From Rhodoplanes sp963724735 (lineage in GTDB: Bacteria; Pseudomonadota; Alphaproteobacteria; Rhizobiales; Xanthobacteraceae), in the NCBI GenBank assembly GCA_963724735.1, contig CAVRVX010000040.1:62001-126000 (forward strand): a stretch of DNA of 64,000 nucleotides, in the 5' to 3' direction. Shown one piece after another: positions 34,376 through 42,998 of the stretch; position 1 is the stretch's first letter, and each line of letters begins with the position of its first letter. The notes beneath the pieces were generated by a model. The model saw only the letters and a list, made by a program, of their open reading frames with translations, had not been told where the DNA came from and searched no databases. The translations under genes and the position numbers were made by a program.

Positions 34376-35518
34376 ATGACCCAGGCGACGAACACGGCAG
34401 AGGACGGCTGCGCAGGCGCGCTCATCGCCGCCTATGAGCGCGCGGGCTATGCGCGCATCTGCCCGAAAATCCTGCAGCCCGCCGAGCCTTTCCTCGCGCT
34501 CTCGGGCGAGGATATCCGCCGCCGCATGTATCTGCTCAACGATGCCGCGGGCCGCGAGTTCTGCCTGCGGCCCGACCTTACGATCCCGGTTGCGCTCGAT
34601 TACCTCGCCTCGCAGGACGCAGGCCGGCCGGCGAATTTCTGTTATCTCGGCCCCGTCTTCCGCCAACGCGGGCAGGCGGCCGGCGAATTCCTGCAGGCGG
34701 GCGTCGAATCGTTCGGGCGCGACGACAAGGCCGCCGCCGACGCCGAAGCGCTGGCGCTCGGCCTCGAAGCGACCGCCCATTTCGGACTTGCCGAACCCGA
34801 AATCCGGATGGGCGACGTGGCGCTGTTTGCCGCGCTGATCAGGGCGCTTGAGCTTCCGCCGGCGTGGAGGCGGCGGCTCGTCAAGGATTTCAACCGGAAG
34901 GCCCTGCTTGCCAACGATCTCGACCGTCTCACGCTAGCCGGCGCCCACGAGCGGTCGGAGTATCAGGGCGTGCTCGCCGCGCTTGCCAACTCCGATCCCA
35001 AGGGGGCGCGGGCGCTGGTCGCCGATCTGTTGTCGATCGCCGGAATCAGCACCGTCGGCGGCCGATCCGTCGGCGAGATCGCCGACCGCTTCCTCGAACA
35101 GGCGGAACTCGGCGCGAGCGCCACCCTGCCGCGCGAGACGCGAACGCTGATCGAGACGTTCTTTGCAATCGAGGGCGAGCCGGATATGGCGGCGGCCGAG
35201 CTGTGGAAGCTCGCCGATGCGGCCGAAATCGATCTTGCCCCGGCGCTCGAGATATTCGAGACGCGCACCGGCCTGATGGCGGCGCGCGGCATCGACGCGC
35301 GACGCGTCAGGTTTGCGACCGCCTTCGGCCGCGGGCTCGACTACTACACCGGCTTCGTCTTCGAGCTGTACGATCCGCAGGGCCGTGCCGATGGACAGCT
35401 TGTCGCCGGGGGACGCTATGACGGGCTGTTCGCGCGGCTCGGCTGCGCCGAGCCGATCCCCGCGGTCGGTTTCGCCGCGTGGATCGAGCGCCTGGCGGGC
35501 ATCGGAGGCGGACGATGA
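34376..35518 (+). CDS. hisZ: ATP phosphoribosyltransferase regulatory subunit
   Basis: HisZ is the catalytically inactive class II tRNA-synthetase-like partner of the short form of HisG in the first step of histidine synthesis. The 380-residue protein shows the synthetase-like core: FLALSGEDIRRRMYLLNDAAG, CLRPDLTIPVALDYL (motif 2-like), and YYTGFVFELYDP near the C-terminus (motif 3-like). Its stop overlaps the hisG start by four bases (ATGA), which fits translation of the complex at fixed ratio. The short HisG downstream, with no C-terminal regulatory domain of the long type, supports the HisZ-HisG pairing. Confidence 0.95.
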   Translation: MTQATNTAEDGCAGALIAAYERAGYARICPKILQPAEPFLALSGEDIRRRMYLLNDAAGREFCLRPDLTIPVALDYLASQDAGRPANFCYLGPVFRQRGQAAGEFLQAGVESFGRDDKAAADAEALALGLEATAHFGLAEPEIRMGDVALFAALIRALELPPAWRRRLVKDFNRKALLANDLDRLTLAGAHERSEYQGVLAALANSDPKGARALVADLLSIAGISTVGGRSVGEIADRFLEQAELGASATLPRETRTLIETFFAIEGEPDMAAAELWKLADAAEIDLAPALEIFETRTGLMAARGIDARRVRFATAFGRGLDYYTGFVFELYDPQGRADGQLVAGGRYDGLFARLGCAEPIPAVGFAAWIERLAGIGGGR

Positions 35519-36483
35519 GCGCATTCGTCATCGCCGTCCCGGCCAAGGGCCGGCTGATGGAAAATGCCGAGAACTTCTTCGCCCGCGCCGGCCTTGCGCT
35601 CGCCAAGCCGCGCGGCGCCCGCGACTATCGCGGCGCGATCGCGGGACTGCCCGGCATTGAAGTCGCGTTTCTCTCCGCTCAGGAGATCGCCCAGCAGCTC
35701 GCCGCGGGCGCGGTGCATTTCGGCGTCACCGGCGAGGACCTCGTGCGCGAAACGATCGCGCAGGCGGACGAGCGCGTCGTGCTGGTCGAGGCGCTCGGCT
35801 TCGGCTTCGCCAACGTCGTGGTCGCCGTCCCGCAGGCCTGGATCGACGTGCGCAGCATGGCCGACCTCGACGATGTCGCGACCGCGTTCCGCCTCAAGCA
35901 CGACCGCCGGATGCGCGTCGCCACGAAATACGTGAATCTCACGCGCGGCTTTTTCGCCGAGCATGGGATCGTCGACTACCGCATCGCCGAAAGCGCCGGA
36001 GCGACCGAGGGCGCGCCCGCCGCCGGCTCCGCCGAGCTGATCGTCGACATCACCACGACCGGCGCGACGCTCGCCGCCAACGGCCTCAAGATCATCGAGG
36101 ACGGCGTGATCCTGCGCTCGCAGGCGAACCTGGTCGCAGCGCGCAGGGCGAACTGGGGCGCGACCGAGCGCGAGACGGCGCGCGTCGTTCTCGACCGTGT
36201 CGCCGCCTATCGGCGCGCCGCCGCCTTCCGTGAGCTGCGCACCCGCTTCCCCGGCTGCAACGATGCGCTGCTAGTCGCGGCGAAGGAAAAATTCGGCGTC
36301 GAGACCCCGTTCGGCGGCCCGACCTCGTCGGGCATGCTGACGCTGCATTGTCCGCCGGCCGAGGTGCATGCGCTCGCGACTTTCCTGCGCGAGCATGGCG
36401 CGTCGAGCGTCGTGGTCGGCGAGCTCGACTACGTGTTCGCGCGCGACAACCCACTTTACGCGAAGCTGGAGGCGGCGCTGTAG
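35515..36483 (+). CDS. hisG: ATP phosphoribosyltransferase (short form)
   Basis: Condenses ATP with phosphoribosyl pyrophosphate, the first committed step of histidine synthesis. The 322-residue protein has AVPAKGRLMENAEN at the N-terminus, the VTGEDLVRETI motif, and the phosphate-binding ELIVDITTTGATLAANGLK loop. The C-terminal part (LHCPPAEVHALATFL) is the alphaproteobacterial extension rather than the allosteric domain of long HisG. Overlap of four bases with hisZ indicates coupling. It is followed by a convergent GtrA gene. Confidence 0.95.
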   Translation: MSAFVIAVPAKGRLMENAENFFARAGLALAKPRGARDYRGAIAGLPGIEVAFLSAQEIAQQLAAGAVHFGVTGEDLVRETIAQADERVVLVEALGFGFANVVVAVPQAWIDVRSMADLDDVATAFRLKHDRRMRVATKYVNLTRGFFAEHGIVDYRIAESAGATEGAPAAGSAELIVDITTTGATLAANGLKIIEDGVILRSQANLVAARRANWGATERETARVVLDRVAAYRRAAAFRELRTRFPGCNDALLVAAKEKFGVETPFGGPTSSGMLTLHCPPAEVHALATFLREHGASSVVVGELDYVFARDNPLYAKLEAAL

Positions 36484-36526
36484 TCTGTCTCCGCTTTCGC
36501 CGGGGGGCGGAAGAGCAGGGCGCGGT

Positions 36527-37039
36527 TTACTTGCGCGCGCGAAACACCACGAAGTGCGACATCGAGAAGTTCACGACGAAACTGACCAGAATGGCGCAGA
36601 CCTTGGCCGTCCAGACCGGCAGGAACTGCGCGACAAGGACGAGCATCGCCGTATTGGCGATCACGCCGAGCATGCCGGACGCGGCGAAGGCCAGATAGGA
36701 GGAAAATTGCAGCTTCCGACCCGATTCGGCGGCGAAGGTGATGGTCGAATTCATCACATAGGAAAAGGTCACCGCGACGAGCCAAGCGGTCACATTGGCG
36801 ATGATCAGAATGAGGTTCTCCGCCGTGCCGCACCGGCACAGGCCGGCGACCGTCGCGAACCATTCGGACGTCGATTCGGAACGCGTGAGCAACGCATAGA
36901 CGAGGAAGAACACGCTCGCGTCGACGAACGTATTGAAAATGCCGATCACCGCAAAGCTCATGGCTTTGCGCAGGACGCTCATCCGGTTGCGGAGGGGAGC
37001 GCGCGCCTGAGCGCCCGCGGGATCGGATCGTTCGGTCAT
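36527..37039 (-). CDS. GtrA family membrane protein
   Basis: A 170-residue integral membrane protein with four hydrophobic helices (FAVIGIFNTFVDASVFFLVY, LILIIANVTAWLVAVTFSYV, FAASGMLGVIANTAMLVLVA, VCAILVSFVVNFSMSHFVVF). GtrA proteins are thought to flip or move undecaprenyl-phosphate-linked sugars in O-antigen glucosylation and arabinogalactan systems. It is divergent from the GT2 gene about 250 bases away, which encodes a GtrB-like enzyme. Such genes usually act together, so the pair is a plausible glycolipid-decorating module. The ATG at 37039 follows a short frame without conservation. Confidence 0.88.
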   Translation of the reverse strand: MTERSDPAGAQARAPLRNRMSVLRKAMSFAVIGIFNTFVDASVFFLVYALLTRSESTSEWFATVAGLCRCGTAENLILIIANVTAWLVAVTFSYVMNSTITFAAESGRKLQFSSYLAFAASGMLGVIANTAMLVLVAQFLPVWTAKVCAILVSFVVNFSMSHFVVFRARK

Positions 37040-37087
37040 GGCGCTCCGCTTAATCGGATTGACTCGGGTTGCGCGCCCCCTCCCCAA

Positions 37088-37111
37088 CCCTCCCCCGCTT
37101 GCGGGGGAGGG
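37088..37111. repeat. GC-rich palindrome CCCTCCCCCGC / GCGGGGGAGGG
   Basis: Eleven-base perfect arms with a two-base loop, followed by a GTGGGGG-type tail; the form is common as an intergenic repeat in Rhizobiales. It lies between the divergent gtrA and GT2 genes. No T-run is present. Confidence 0.65.
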
Positions 37112-37289
37112 ACTCGCGCGTGAGCGCGACGGGTGGGGGCAGTCTGTGTCTGAATGAATTCAAGGGCCACAGTACTTACCACGTCCGGCCGGCGTGACCG
37201 AGACCAAAGGCGTCGCCCCGCTCCAGCGCGGCGCCGGGGCTCGGCCCGAGGGGTTGCGTTCGCAGGCGCTGGGCTGCAAGACTCGCGCA

Positions 37290-38345
37290 ATGACCGCCAA
37301 TGAGCCATCGTCCGGACGCTTGTCCGGCTCGCTTCCGCCGACGCCGCGGGCCGTCGGCCTGTCGATCGTCGTGCCGGTGTTCAACGAGGCGGCGGGTCTG
37401 CCGCAGCTTCATCGCACGCTCGTGGACGTGTCCCGGACGCTTCGACGCCGCTTCGACATCGCTTGCGAAGTCGTCTATGTCGACGACGGCAGCCGCGACC
37501 AGTCGCTCGCGATCGCCAATACTCTTCCTGCCGACGGACTCGACGTGCAGGTGGTCGCGCTGTCGCGCAATTTCGGCAAGGAGGCGGCGCTGCTCGCCGG
37601 TCTCGACCATGCGCGGCGCGGCGCCGTGCTGTTCATGGACGCCGACGGCCAGCATCCGCCGGCGCTGATCGAGACTCTGGTCGGCCATTGGCTCGACGAC
37701 GGCTACGACGTTGTTTTCACCGCGAAGGCGCATCGCGAGAATGAGCCCGCTGTTCGCCGGCTCGGCGTGAAAGCGTTCTATGCGCTGATCAATTGGGGTG
37801 CGCGGCAGAAGATTCCGGAGGATGCCGGCGACTTCCGGCTGCTCTCCCCGCGCGCCGCCGCAGCGCTGCGGCAGCTTCCCGAACGCAACCGCTTCTTCAA
37901 GGGGCTGGCGAGCTGGATCGGCTTCCGCCAATTGCGCGTCGACTACGAGCCGGCCGAGCGTGCGCACGGGCGCACGAGCTGGAACGCAGCGTCGCTGATC
38001 GGACTCTCGATCGAGGGGCTGACCTCGTTTTCGATCGCGCCGTTGCGGATCGCCAGCCTGCTCGGCCTTGCGCTCGCGGCGAGCGCGCTCTTTTTCGGCG
38101 CGCAGATGCTGTTCGAGGTCCTGTTCTATGGCGTATCGGTGCCGGGCTATCCGTCGGTCGTGGTCGGCTTGATGGTTCTCGGCGGCGTACAACTGGTCAT
38201 GATCGGCGTCATGGGCGAGTACATCGCCAAGATTTTGTCCGAGGCCAAGGCGCGGCCCGTCTACTTGGTCGCCGAGCACACGATCAAGCAAGCTAGTCCT
38301 GCTGCCGCGGTTGAGCCGGAGACCGCGCCGACGGTCGCGGAGTGA
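37290..38345 (+). CDS. GT2 family glycosyltransferase (GtrB/dolichol-phosphate-mannose-synthase-like)
   Basis: A 351-residue enzyme expected to move a sugar from a nucleotide to a polyprenyl phosphate at the inner membrane. The GT-A domain shows SIVVPVFNEAAGLPQ, the metal-binding DxD region FMDADGQHPP, and EDAGDFRLLSPRA, followed by YEPAERAHGRTSW. Two C-terminal hydrophobic helices (SLLGLALAASALFFGAQ, VVGLMVLGGVQLVMIGVMG) anchor it, as in GtrB. The next gene, a ChbG/HpnK deacetylase, starts five bases after its stop, suggesting a shared message. Together with GtrA nearby, this implies modification of a polyprenyl-linked or hopanoid-type glycolipid. Confidence 0.9.
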   Translation: MTANEPSSGRLSGSLPPTPRAVGLSIVVPVFNEAAGLPQLHRTLVDVSRTLRRRFDIACEVVYVDDGSRDQSLAIANTLPADGLDVQVVALSRNFGKEAALLAGLDHARRGAVLFMDADGQHPPALIETLVGHWLDDGYDVVFTAKAHRENEPAVRRLGVKAFYALINWGARQKIPEDAGDFRLLSPRAAAALRQLPERNRFFKGLASWIGFRQLRVDYEPAERAHGRTSWNAASLIGLSIEGLTSFSIAPLRIASLLGLALAASALFFGAQMLFEVLFYGVSVPGYPSVVVGLMVLGGVQLVMIGVMGEYIAKILSEAKARPVYLVAEHTIKQASPAAAVEPETAPTVAE

Positions 38346-38349
38346 GTCG

Positions 38350-39255
38350 GTGGTCGAGGCCGCGCCAGAGTTGTCTCCAGCCGGGCGCGCCGGCGATCCG
38401 AAGCCCGCACCCGCGCGGGGCGCGCCGCCCCGCCGCATCTGGCTCGTCGCTGACGATTACGGCCTCGCGCCCGGCGTGAGCAAAGGCATCCGCGACCTGA
38501 TCGCGCGGGGAAGACTCAGCGGGACGAGCGCGATGGTCGTCGCGCCGAGCTTCGGACGTCCCGAGGCGTTGCAGCTCGCCAAGCTGGCGGCGCGCGGCCA
38601 ACGTGTCGCGATCGGGCTGCACCTGACCATGACGGCGCCGTTCCGTCCGCTCACGGCGTTTGCGCCGGTGAGCCAAGACGGATGCTTTCTTCCGATCGCC
38701 GAGATGCTCAGGCGTTCGTTCTGGCCGGGGTTCGATCGCGCCGCCGTCGCGCGGGAGATCGAGGCGCAGATCGCCGCCTTCACGGCGGCGTTCGGGCGCC
38801 CGCCCGACTTCGTCGACGGTCATCACCACGTGCACCTGTTGCCGCGCATCGATGACGCGCTCCTCGCTGCGATCAAGGCTGCGAACCCCGCCGCCTGGGC
38901 GCGCCAGTGCGGCCAGGTCGCCCCGCTGATGCGGCGATTGCACGATCGGAAGGGAATCCTCATCGACCTCTTGAGTCGCCGCTTTCGCGCTCGTGCAAAG
39001 GCGATCGGCGTACCGACCAATCCCGCCTTCGTTGGCACCTATCGTTTCAGTCCTGACGCCACCTTCGCCGCGTATTTTCCGCGTTTCCTCGACGACCTGC
39101 CCGACGGGAGCGTGGTGATGTGCCATCCCGGCTTTGTCGATACGGAGCTCGAGCAACTCAACTCCCTGACAACGTTGCGGGAGAAGGAATTCGCCTTCCT
39201 GGCCGGCGACGAATTTCCCGCGCTGCTTGCCGCCAAAGGCGTTGCCTTGGCCTGA
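38350..39255 (+). CDS. ChbG/HpnK family deacetylase
   Basis: A 301-residue deacetylase of the ChbG/HpnK (YdjC) superfamily. Members remove N-acetyl groups from amino sugars such as chitobiose or hopanoid glucosamine. The metal-site motifs are clear: WLVADDYGLAPGVSKGI near residues 30-46, VDGHHHVHLLP in the middle, and MCHPGF near the C-terminus. Start GTG 38350 is the most likely one because the preceding stop leaves little space. The gene follows the GT2 gene immediately, so a substrate on a lipid carrier is a reasonable guess; HpnK-type deacetylation of an N-acetylated glycolipid is the closest known role. Confidence 0.88.
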   Translation: MVEAAPELSPAGRAGDPKPAPARGAPPRRIWLVADDYGLAPGVSKGIRDLIARGRLSGTSAMVVAPSFGRPEALQLAKLAARGQRVAIGLHLTMTAPFRPLTAFAPVSQDGCFLPIAEMLRRSFWPGFDRAAVAREIEAQIAAFTAAFGRPPDFVDGHHHVHLLPRIDDALLAAIKAANPAAWARQCGQVAPLMRRLHDRKGILIDLLSRRFRARAKAIGVPTNPAFVGTYRFSPDATFAAYFPRFLDDLPDGSVVMCHPGFVDTELEQLNSLTTLREKEFAFLAGDEFPALLAAKGVALA

Positions 39256-39434
39256 CGCGCGCGACGGGTGCGGCAGGGTGCCTCAGCCTATCCTCCTCCC
39301 CGTCATTCTACCGCCTGATCGCGACCCCCATATAGGGCGTGCGGACGCCGGCCAGTTGGGCGTTCGGCGCGCATGATGCCGGGCCCGGCCGCCCCTTGCA
39401 CGCCTTGCCGGAAGGTGCCGACAGGAGAGCTTCC

Positions 39435-40265
39435 ATGACCCCGCAGGAACGTCAGCTCATCGAGCAGTTGTTCGATCGTCTTGCCACGCTGGAAAACGAG
39501 CCGCGCGACGCGGACGCCGAGCGGGCGATCAGAGAGGGCCTCGCGCGCGCGCCCAATGCGGTCTACGCGCTGGTGCAAACCGCCCTCGTCCAGGACGAGG
39601 CGCTCCGGCGCGCCAATGGGCGCATCGAACAACTCGAAGCCGCCCTCGGCAGCGAACCGCCCCAGCAGCAGGGCTCTTTCCTCGACAGTCTCCGCAACGC
39701 GATGTTCGGCACGGAGCAAAGGCGCGGCTCAGGCTCGGTTCCGACGGTTCGCCCCGGCGAAATGGCGCGGCCCGACGACCGATGGAATCAGGGACAGGCG
39801 ATGGGCGTTCCGCCCGGCTATGGACGCGGGCCGGATCCGGGCTGGCAGGGCGGACCGGGAATGGGACCGTATGGCGGCGGACCGGCGCCCGGCGGAGGGT
39901 ACGGCGGCGGCGGAGGCTCGTTTCTCGGAACCGCCGCGGCGGCCGCGGCCGGCGTGATCGGCGGATCGCTATTGCTCAACAGCATTCGCGGCATGATGGG
40001 CCCGGCGCATGCGGGACAAAGCGCGTTCGATCCCGGTTCGGGGAGCGGCGACCGCTCGCCCTGGGGCGGCGGCGCGGCCGACAGCGATCTCTCCGGCCAG
40101 GCGGGCTTGAAGGATATCGGCGGCCGGCGCGCGGGCGCTTACGACGACGCCCAGCGCGACACAGACGACCGCAGAGATGATTCGGACAGAGCGGCCGATG
40201 ATTCCGACGACGCCGATTACGACGATTCGGACGCGGACTACGGCGACGACACCGAGTCCGTCTGA
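39435..40265 (+). CDS. DUF2076 domain-containing protein
   Basis: A 276-residue protein of the DUF2076 family of proteobacteria, whose function is not established. The conserved N-terminal 75 residues (MTPQERQLIEQLFDRLA, NAVYALVQTALVQDEALR) form helical segments, followed by a Gly/Pro/Gln-rich low-complexity linker and a Gly-rich hydrophobic segment (FLGTAAAAAAGVIGGSLLL). The last 60 residues are strongly acidic (Asp/Ser/Tyr). RBS AGGAGAG precedes ATG 39435. Possibly a membrane-associated protein; localisation unknown. Confidence 0.82.
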   Translation: MTPQERQLIEQLFDRLATLENEPRDADAERAIREGLARAPNAVYALVQTALVQDEALRRANGRIEQLEAALGSEPPQQQGSFLDSLRNAMFGTEQRRGSGSVPTVRPGEMARPDDRWNQGQAMGVPPGYGRGPDPGWQGGPGMGPYGGGPAPGGGYGGGGGSFLGTAAAAAAGVIGGSLLLNSIRGMMGPAHAGQSAFDPGSGSGDRSPWGGGAADSDLSGQAGLKDIGGRRAGAYDDAQRDTDDRRDDSDRAADDSDDADYDDSDADYGDDTESV

Positions 40266-40330
40266 CCCGGCCCGCATTGATCGTCTCTCCCTCTGCTTGC
40301 GGCTGGGGGAGACGAACGCCTTGAATCAGA

Positions 40331-42868
40331 CTAGTTGCGGCGAACCCGCGCGAGCTCCTGCTCGGCGGCGGGAAGCCAGCGCGCCTGTTCGACGCTGAGC
40401 TGCCGTTTCGCGGCGAGATCGCGCATTGTCGATACAATCAATCCGAAACGGGTGGCCGGATCGTCTCCGCTGCTCGCAAGCCGCCATTGCAGGACGAGCA
40501 GGTCCCACTGCAATTGCGGATTGGCCGGTTCGAGCGCGACCAATCGCTCACGAATGGCGAGCCCCGCCCGGTAGCTCTTCAGCGCCTCTTCGGTCTTGCC
40601 CTGCGCGGCGAGCGCGTCGCCGATCTTGTTGTAGGAGATCGCGATGTCGCGTTGCAGGGCGTGATTGTCGCGGTCTTTCTCCGCCAATTTCTCGCGCAAG
40701 GCGAGACTGGTGCGGTAGGCGGCGAGCGCATCGGCGTTTGCCGCGCGCCCCATCACGTCGCCGATGCGCTCGTGCGAAACCGCCAGGTCCCGTCCCCATC
40801 GCGCATTGTCAGGGTCGGAGGCGGCGAGACGTTCGCGGATCTCGAGACTCGTGCGATAGGCGGCGAGCGCGTCATCCCACGCACGCTGCGTCCTGAGCAC
40901 GTCGCCGATGCGCTCATAGGACACCGCGAGATCGCGGCGCGCCGCATCGTCCCGATTGGGGGCGGCAAGTTGAAGGGCCAGTCCCGCGCGGTAGCTGTTC
41001 AACGCCTCGTCGAGCGCCCCGCGCGCGACCAGCACATCCCCGATCTTGTTGTGGGCGACGGCGAGCTGGCGTTGCCAGCCCCCCGACGCTTCGGGATCGA
41101 CGGCGGTAAGCCGGAGCGCGAGACTCGTGCGATAGGCCTTCAGGGCGTCGTTCAGCTCGGCTTTCGCCATGAGCACATCGCCGACGCGCTCATGCGAGAC
41201 CGAGAGATCGCGCCGCCAGACCTCGTTCTTCGGATCGAGGACGACCAGGCGTTCGCGGATCGCCAGGGCATCCCGGAAGCGCTGCAAAGCCTCGTCGAGC
41301 AAACCCTTGGCAAGGAACGCGTCACCGACGGCGTTCTCCGCGAGGGACAGATCGCGTTGGTTCTCCGTTGCGTCGGGCTTCGCCGCCACGCGCCGCTGCA
41401 GCGTCGGGAGAGTCGGACGCAGGATCTTGAGCGCCTCGTCGGCTGCGCCCTGCGCCAGAAGGTCGGCGCCTGCGGCAACCCGCGCCAGCGCGACCTCGCG
41501 CTCGCGGTTGGCGTTGCGGCTGTCGGGCGTGACGCCGGCGAGCAGCGCCGTCGCCCGTGTGATGCGCTCGCGGCCGGCGCCGCTGCGGCCGAGGACCTCG
41601 TCCTGGCGGGCGAAGGCGAGCAGCATCATCGCCTTGCGATAGCGGAGCGCCGGTATGTCGGGTCCCCAATCGGCTATGTTGCGCAGCGCCGATTCGTTTG
41701 CTCGAACGAATCCGAGCGTCACGGAGCGCGGCAGGCCCAATCGCTCGGCGAACTCGGCCACGCGCACCGTTCCGGTCGTCCCCGCCTCGAGCACGCCATC
41801 GAGCAGGGTGGGATTGCGCGGCAGCTCGTAACGGAGCCATGCAAGCGCCCCGCCAATGGCCGCGATCAGCACAAGCGCCGCCACCAGCCGCGCGGCGCGG
41901 CGCGACCGCGGCTTGCGCATGCGTCTTTGGCCGCGAGCGGGCTCTTGCGCGGAAGCCGGCTTTGGCGTCGGCGCCTGCTCCCCCACGAAAGCGGGTTTAA
42001 CGGCGGGAACCGGTTCCTCCACGGCAGCTTGTTTGGCGGCAGGAGCAAGCTCCGCCACGGGAGGCGGTTTGGCGGGAGACGGAGGCTCCTCCACGGGGGC
42101 CGACTTCGCCGTGGGAGCCGGCTCCTCCACCGAAGGCGGTCGCGGCTCCGGAACCGACTCCATCGCAGGGGTAGCGGCAGCAAGCGCTTCAGGTTTGAGC
42201 GGGGGCGCGCCCGTGACGGCCGATTCCACGGGGGGAACAGGCGGCGGCGCATCAGCAGACTGAAGGCCGGAGAGGGGGAGCGCCGGGGAGGGCTGTACCG
42301 GGGCGGCTTCCGACTGCAGGTAAGTGTTGAGATCGAGTCCCGCCAAGGCCGCGCTTAATTTGAGGACGGCGAGGTATCTGCCGTCGCCTTCCACGCGCGC
42401 GTCGATGACGAGCGGAGCGACCGGCTCCTGTGATTCGAACGACAGCGCGCCGTCATCCGCGAGTTTGAAACGCAAGGCGGGTGGATAAGCCGCGTCCTTG
42501 GACTCGCCTCCGATGATCACCGGGATGATCCGCTCGCGCTTGCCCGCGAGTTTGAACCGGCGCACCGCGTCGTTCACATGCTCGCTCTTGGCGGCGTCGG
42601 GGGAACACAGGACGACAAGAAAGAGCGATTCGGCGAGGGCGGCGGCCGCCTCTTCCGTCAGACCCTGTCCGTCGGGCGCACCGTCGCCACAATGATACAT
42701 CGGCTTGAGATCCGTCGGCGCCGGGCCACAGGGCGTATCGCGGCCGACGAGTTCGGGCGCGACGCGCACGATATCGAGGCTGCGCTGCAACTCGTCAGCC
42801 CATTGCATGTCGGCCTTGCTGAAGGCGATGAACGCCCGGTAGTTCGATTGGGTCGCCTCTGCCGCCAC
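40331..42868 (-). CDS. TIR-domain, membrane-spanning, TPR-repeat protein
   Basis: An 845-residue protein with three parts. Residues 8-150 form a TIR domain of the bacterial TIR_2 type (RAFIAFSKADMQWADELQRS, FLVVLCSPDAAKSEHVND, ERIIPVIIGGESKDAAYPP). Residues 190-320 are a Pro/Ala/Glu/Lys low-complexity linker. A single hydrophobic helix near 328-347 (ARLVAALVLIAAIGGALAWL) follows; after it come about six TPR-like repeats of 50 residues (AVAHNKIGDVLVARGALDEA and similar). NADase TIRs have a glutamate in VNxEI; here the same position (residue 101) is alanine. It stands alone and could be a sensor or immunity protein; the role is unknown. Confidence 0.85.
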   Translation of the reverse strand: MAAEATQSNYRAFIAFSKADMQWADELQRSLDIVRVAPELVGRDTPCGPAPTDLKPMYHCGDGAPDGQGLTEEAAAALAESLFLVVLCSPDAAKSEHVNDAVRRFKLAGKRERIIPVIIGGESKDAAYPPALRFKLADDGALSFESQEPVAPLVIDARVEGDGRYLAVLKLSAALAGLDLNTYLQSEAAPVQPSPALPLSGLQSADAPPPVPPVESAVTGAPPLKPEALAAATPAMESVPEPRPPSVEEPAPTAKSAPVEEPPSPAKPPPVAELAPAAKQAAVEEPVPAVKPAFVGEQAPTPKPASAQEPARGQRRMRKPRSRRAARLVAALVLIAAIGGALAWLRYELPRNPTLLDGVLEAGTTGTVRVAEFAERLGLPRSVTLGFVRANESALRNIADWGPDIPALRYRKAMMLLAFARQDEVLGRSGAGRERITRATALLAGVTPDSRNANREREVALARVAAGADLLAQGAADEALKILRPTLPTLQRRVAAKPDATENQRDLSLAENAVGDAFLAKGLLDEALQRFRDALAIRERLVVLDPKNEVWRRDLSVSHERVGDVLMAKAELNDALKAYRTSLALRLTAVDPEASGGWQRQLAVAHNKIGDVLVARGALDEALNSYRAGLALQLAAPNRDDAARRDLAVSYERIGDVLRTQRAWDDALAAYRTSLEIRERLAASDPDNARWGRDLAVSHERIGDVMGRAANADALAAYRTSLALREKLAEKDRDNHALQRDIAISYNKIGDALAAQGKTEEALKSYRAGLAIRERLVALEPANPQLQWDLLVLQWRLASSGDDPATRFGLIVSTMRDLAAKRQLSVEQARWLPAAEQELARVRRN

Positions 42869-42998
42869 GTTCGCCGCCTCCCGACTCGCGCCTGTGCCCC
42901 AGCTCCAACTTGGCTGTGTGCATGCTTGGAGCGCAAGATTTTGGCCCTGGCATGTCCGTCCACAAAATGTGGCCAGGGGGCGAAAAAAGCCGGAATGC

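Noticed and set aside
37088..37111. CCCTCCCCCGC palindrome considered as a terminator.
   Set aside because: No T-run on either side, and it lies between divergent gene starts.
40487..42358. A 623-codon open frame antisense to the TIR-TPR gene.
   Set aside because: It consists of the reversed TPR repeats and shows no independent domain.
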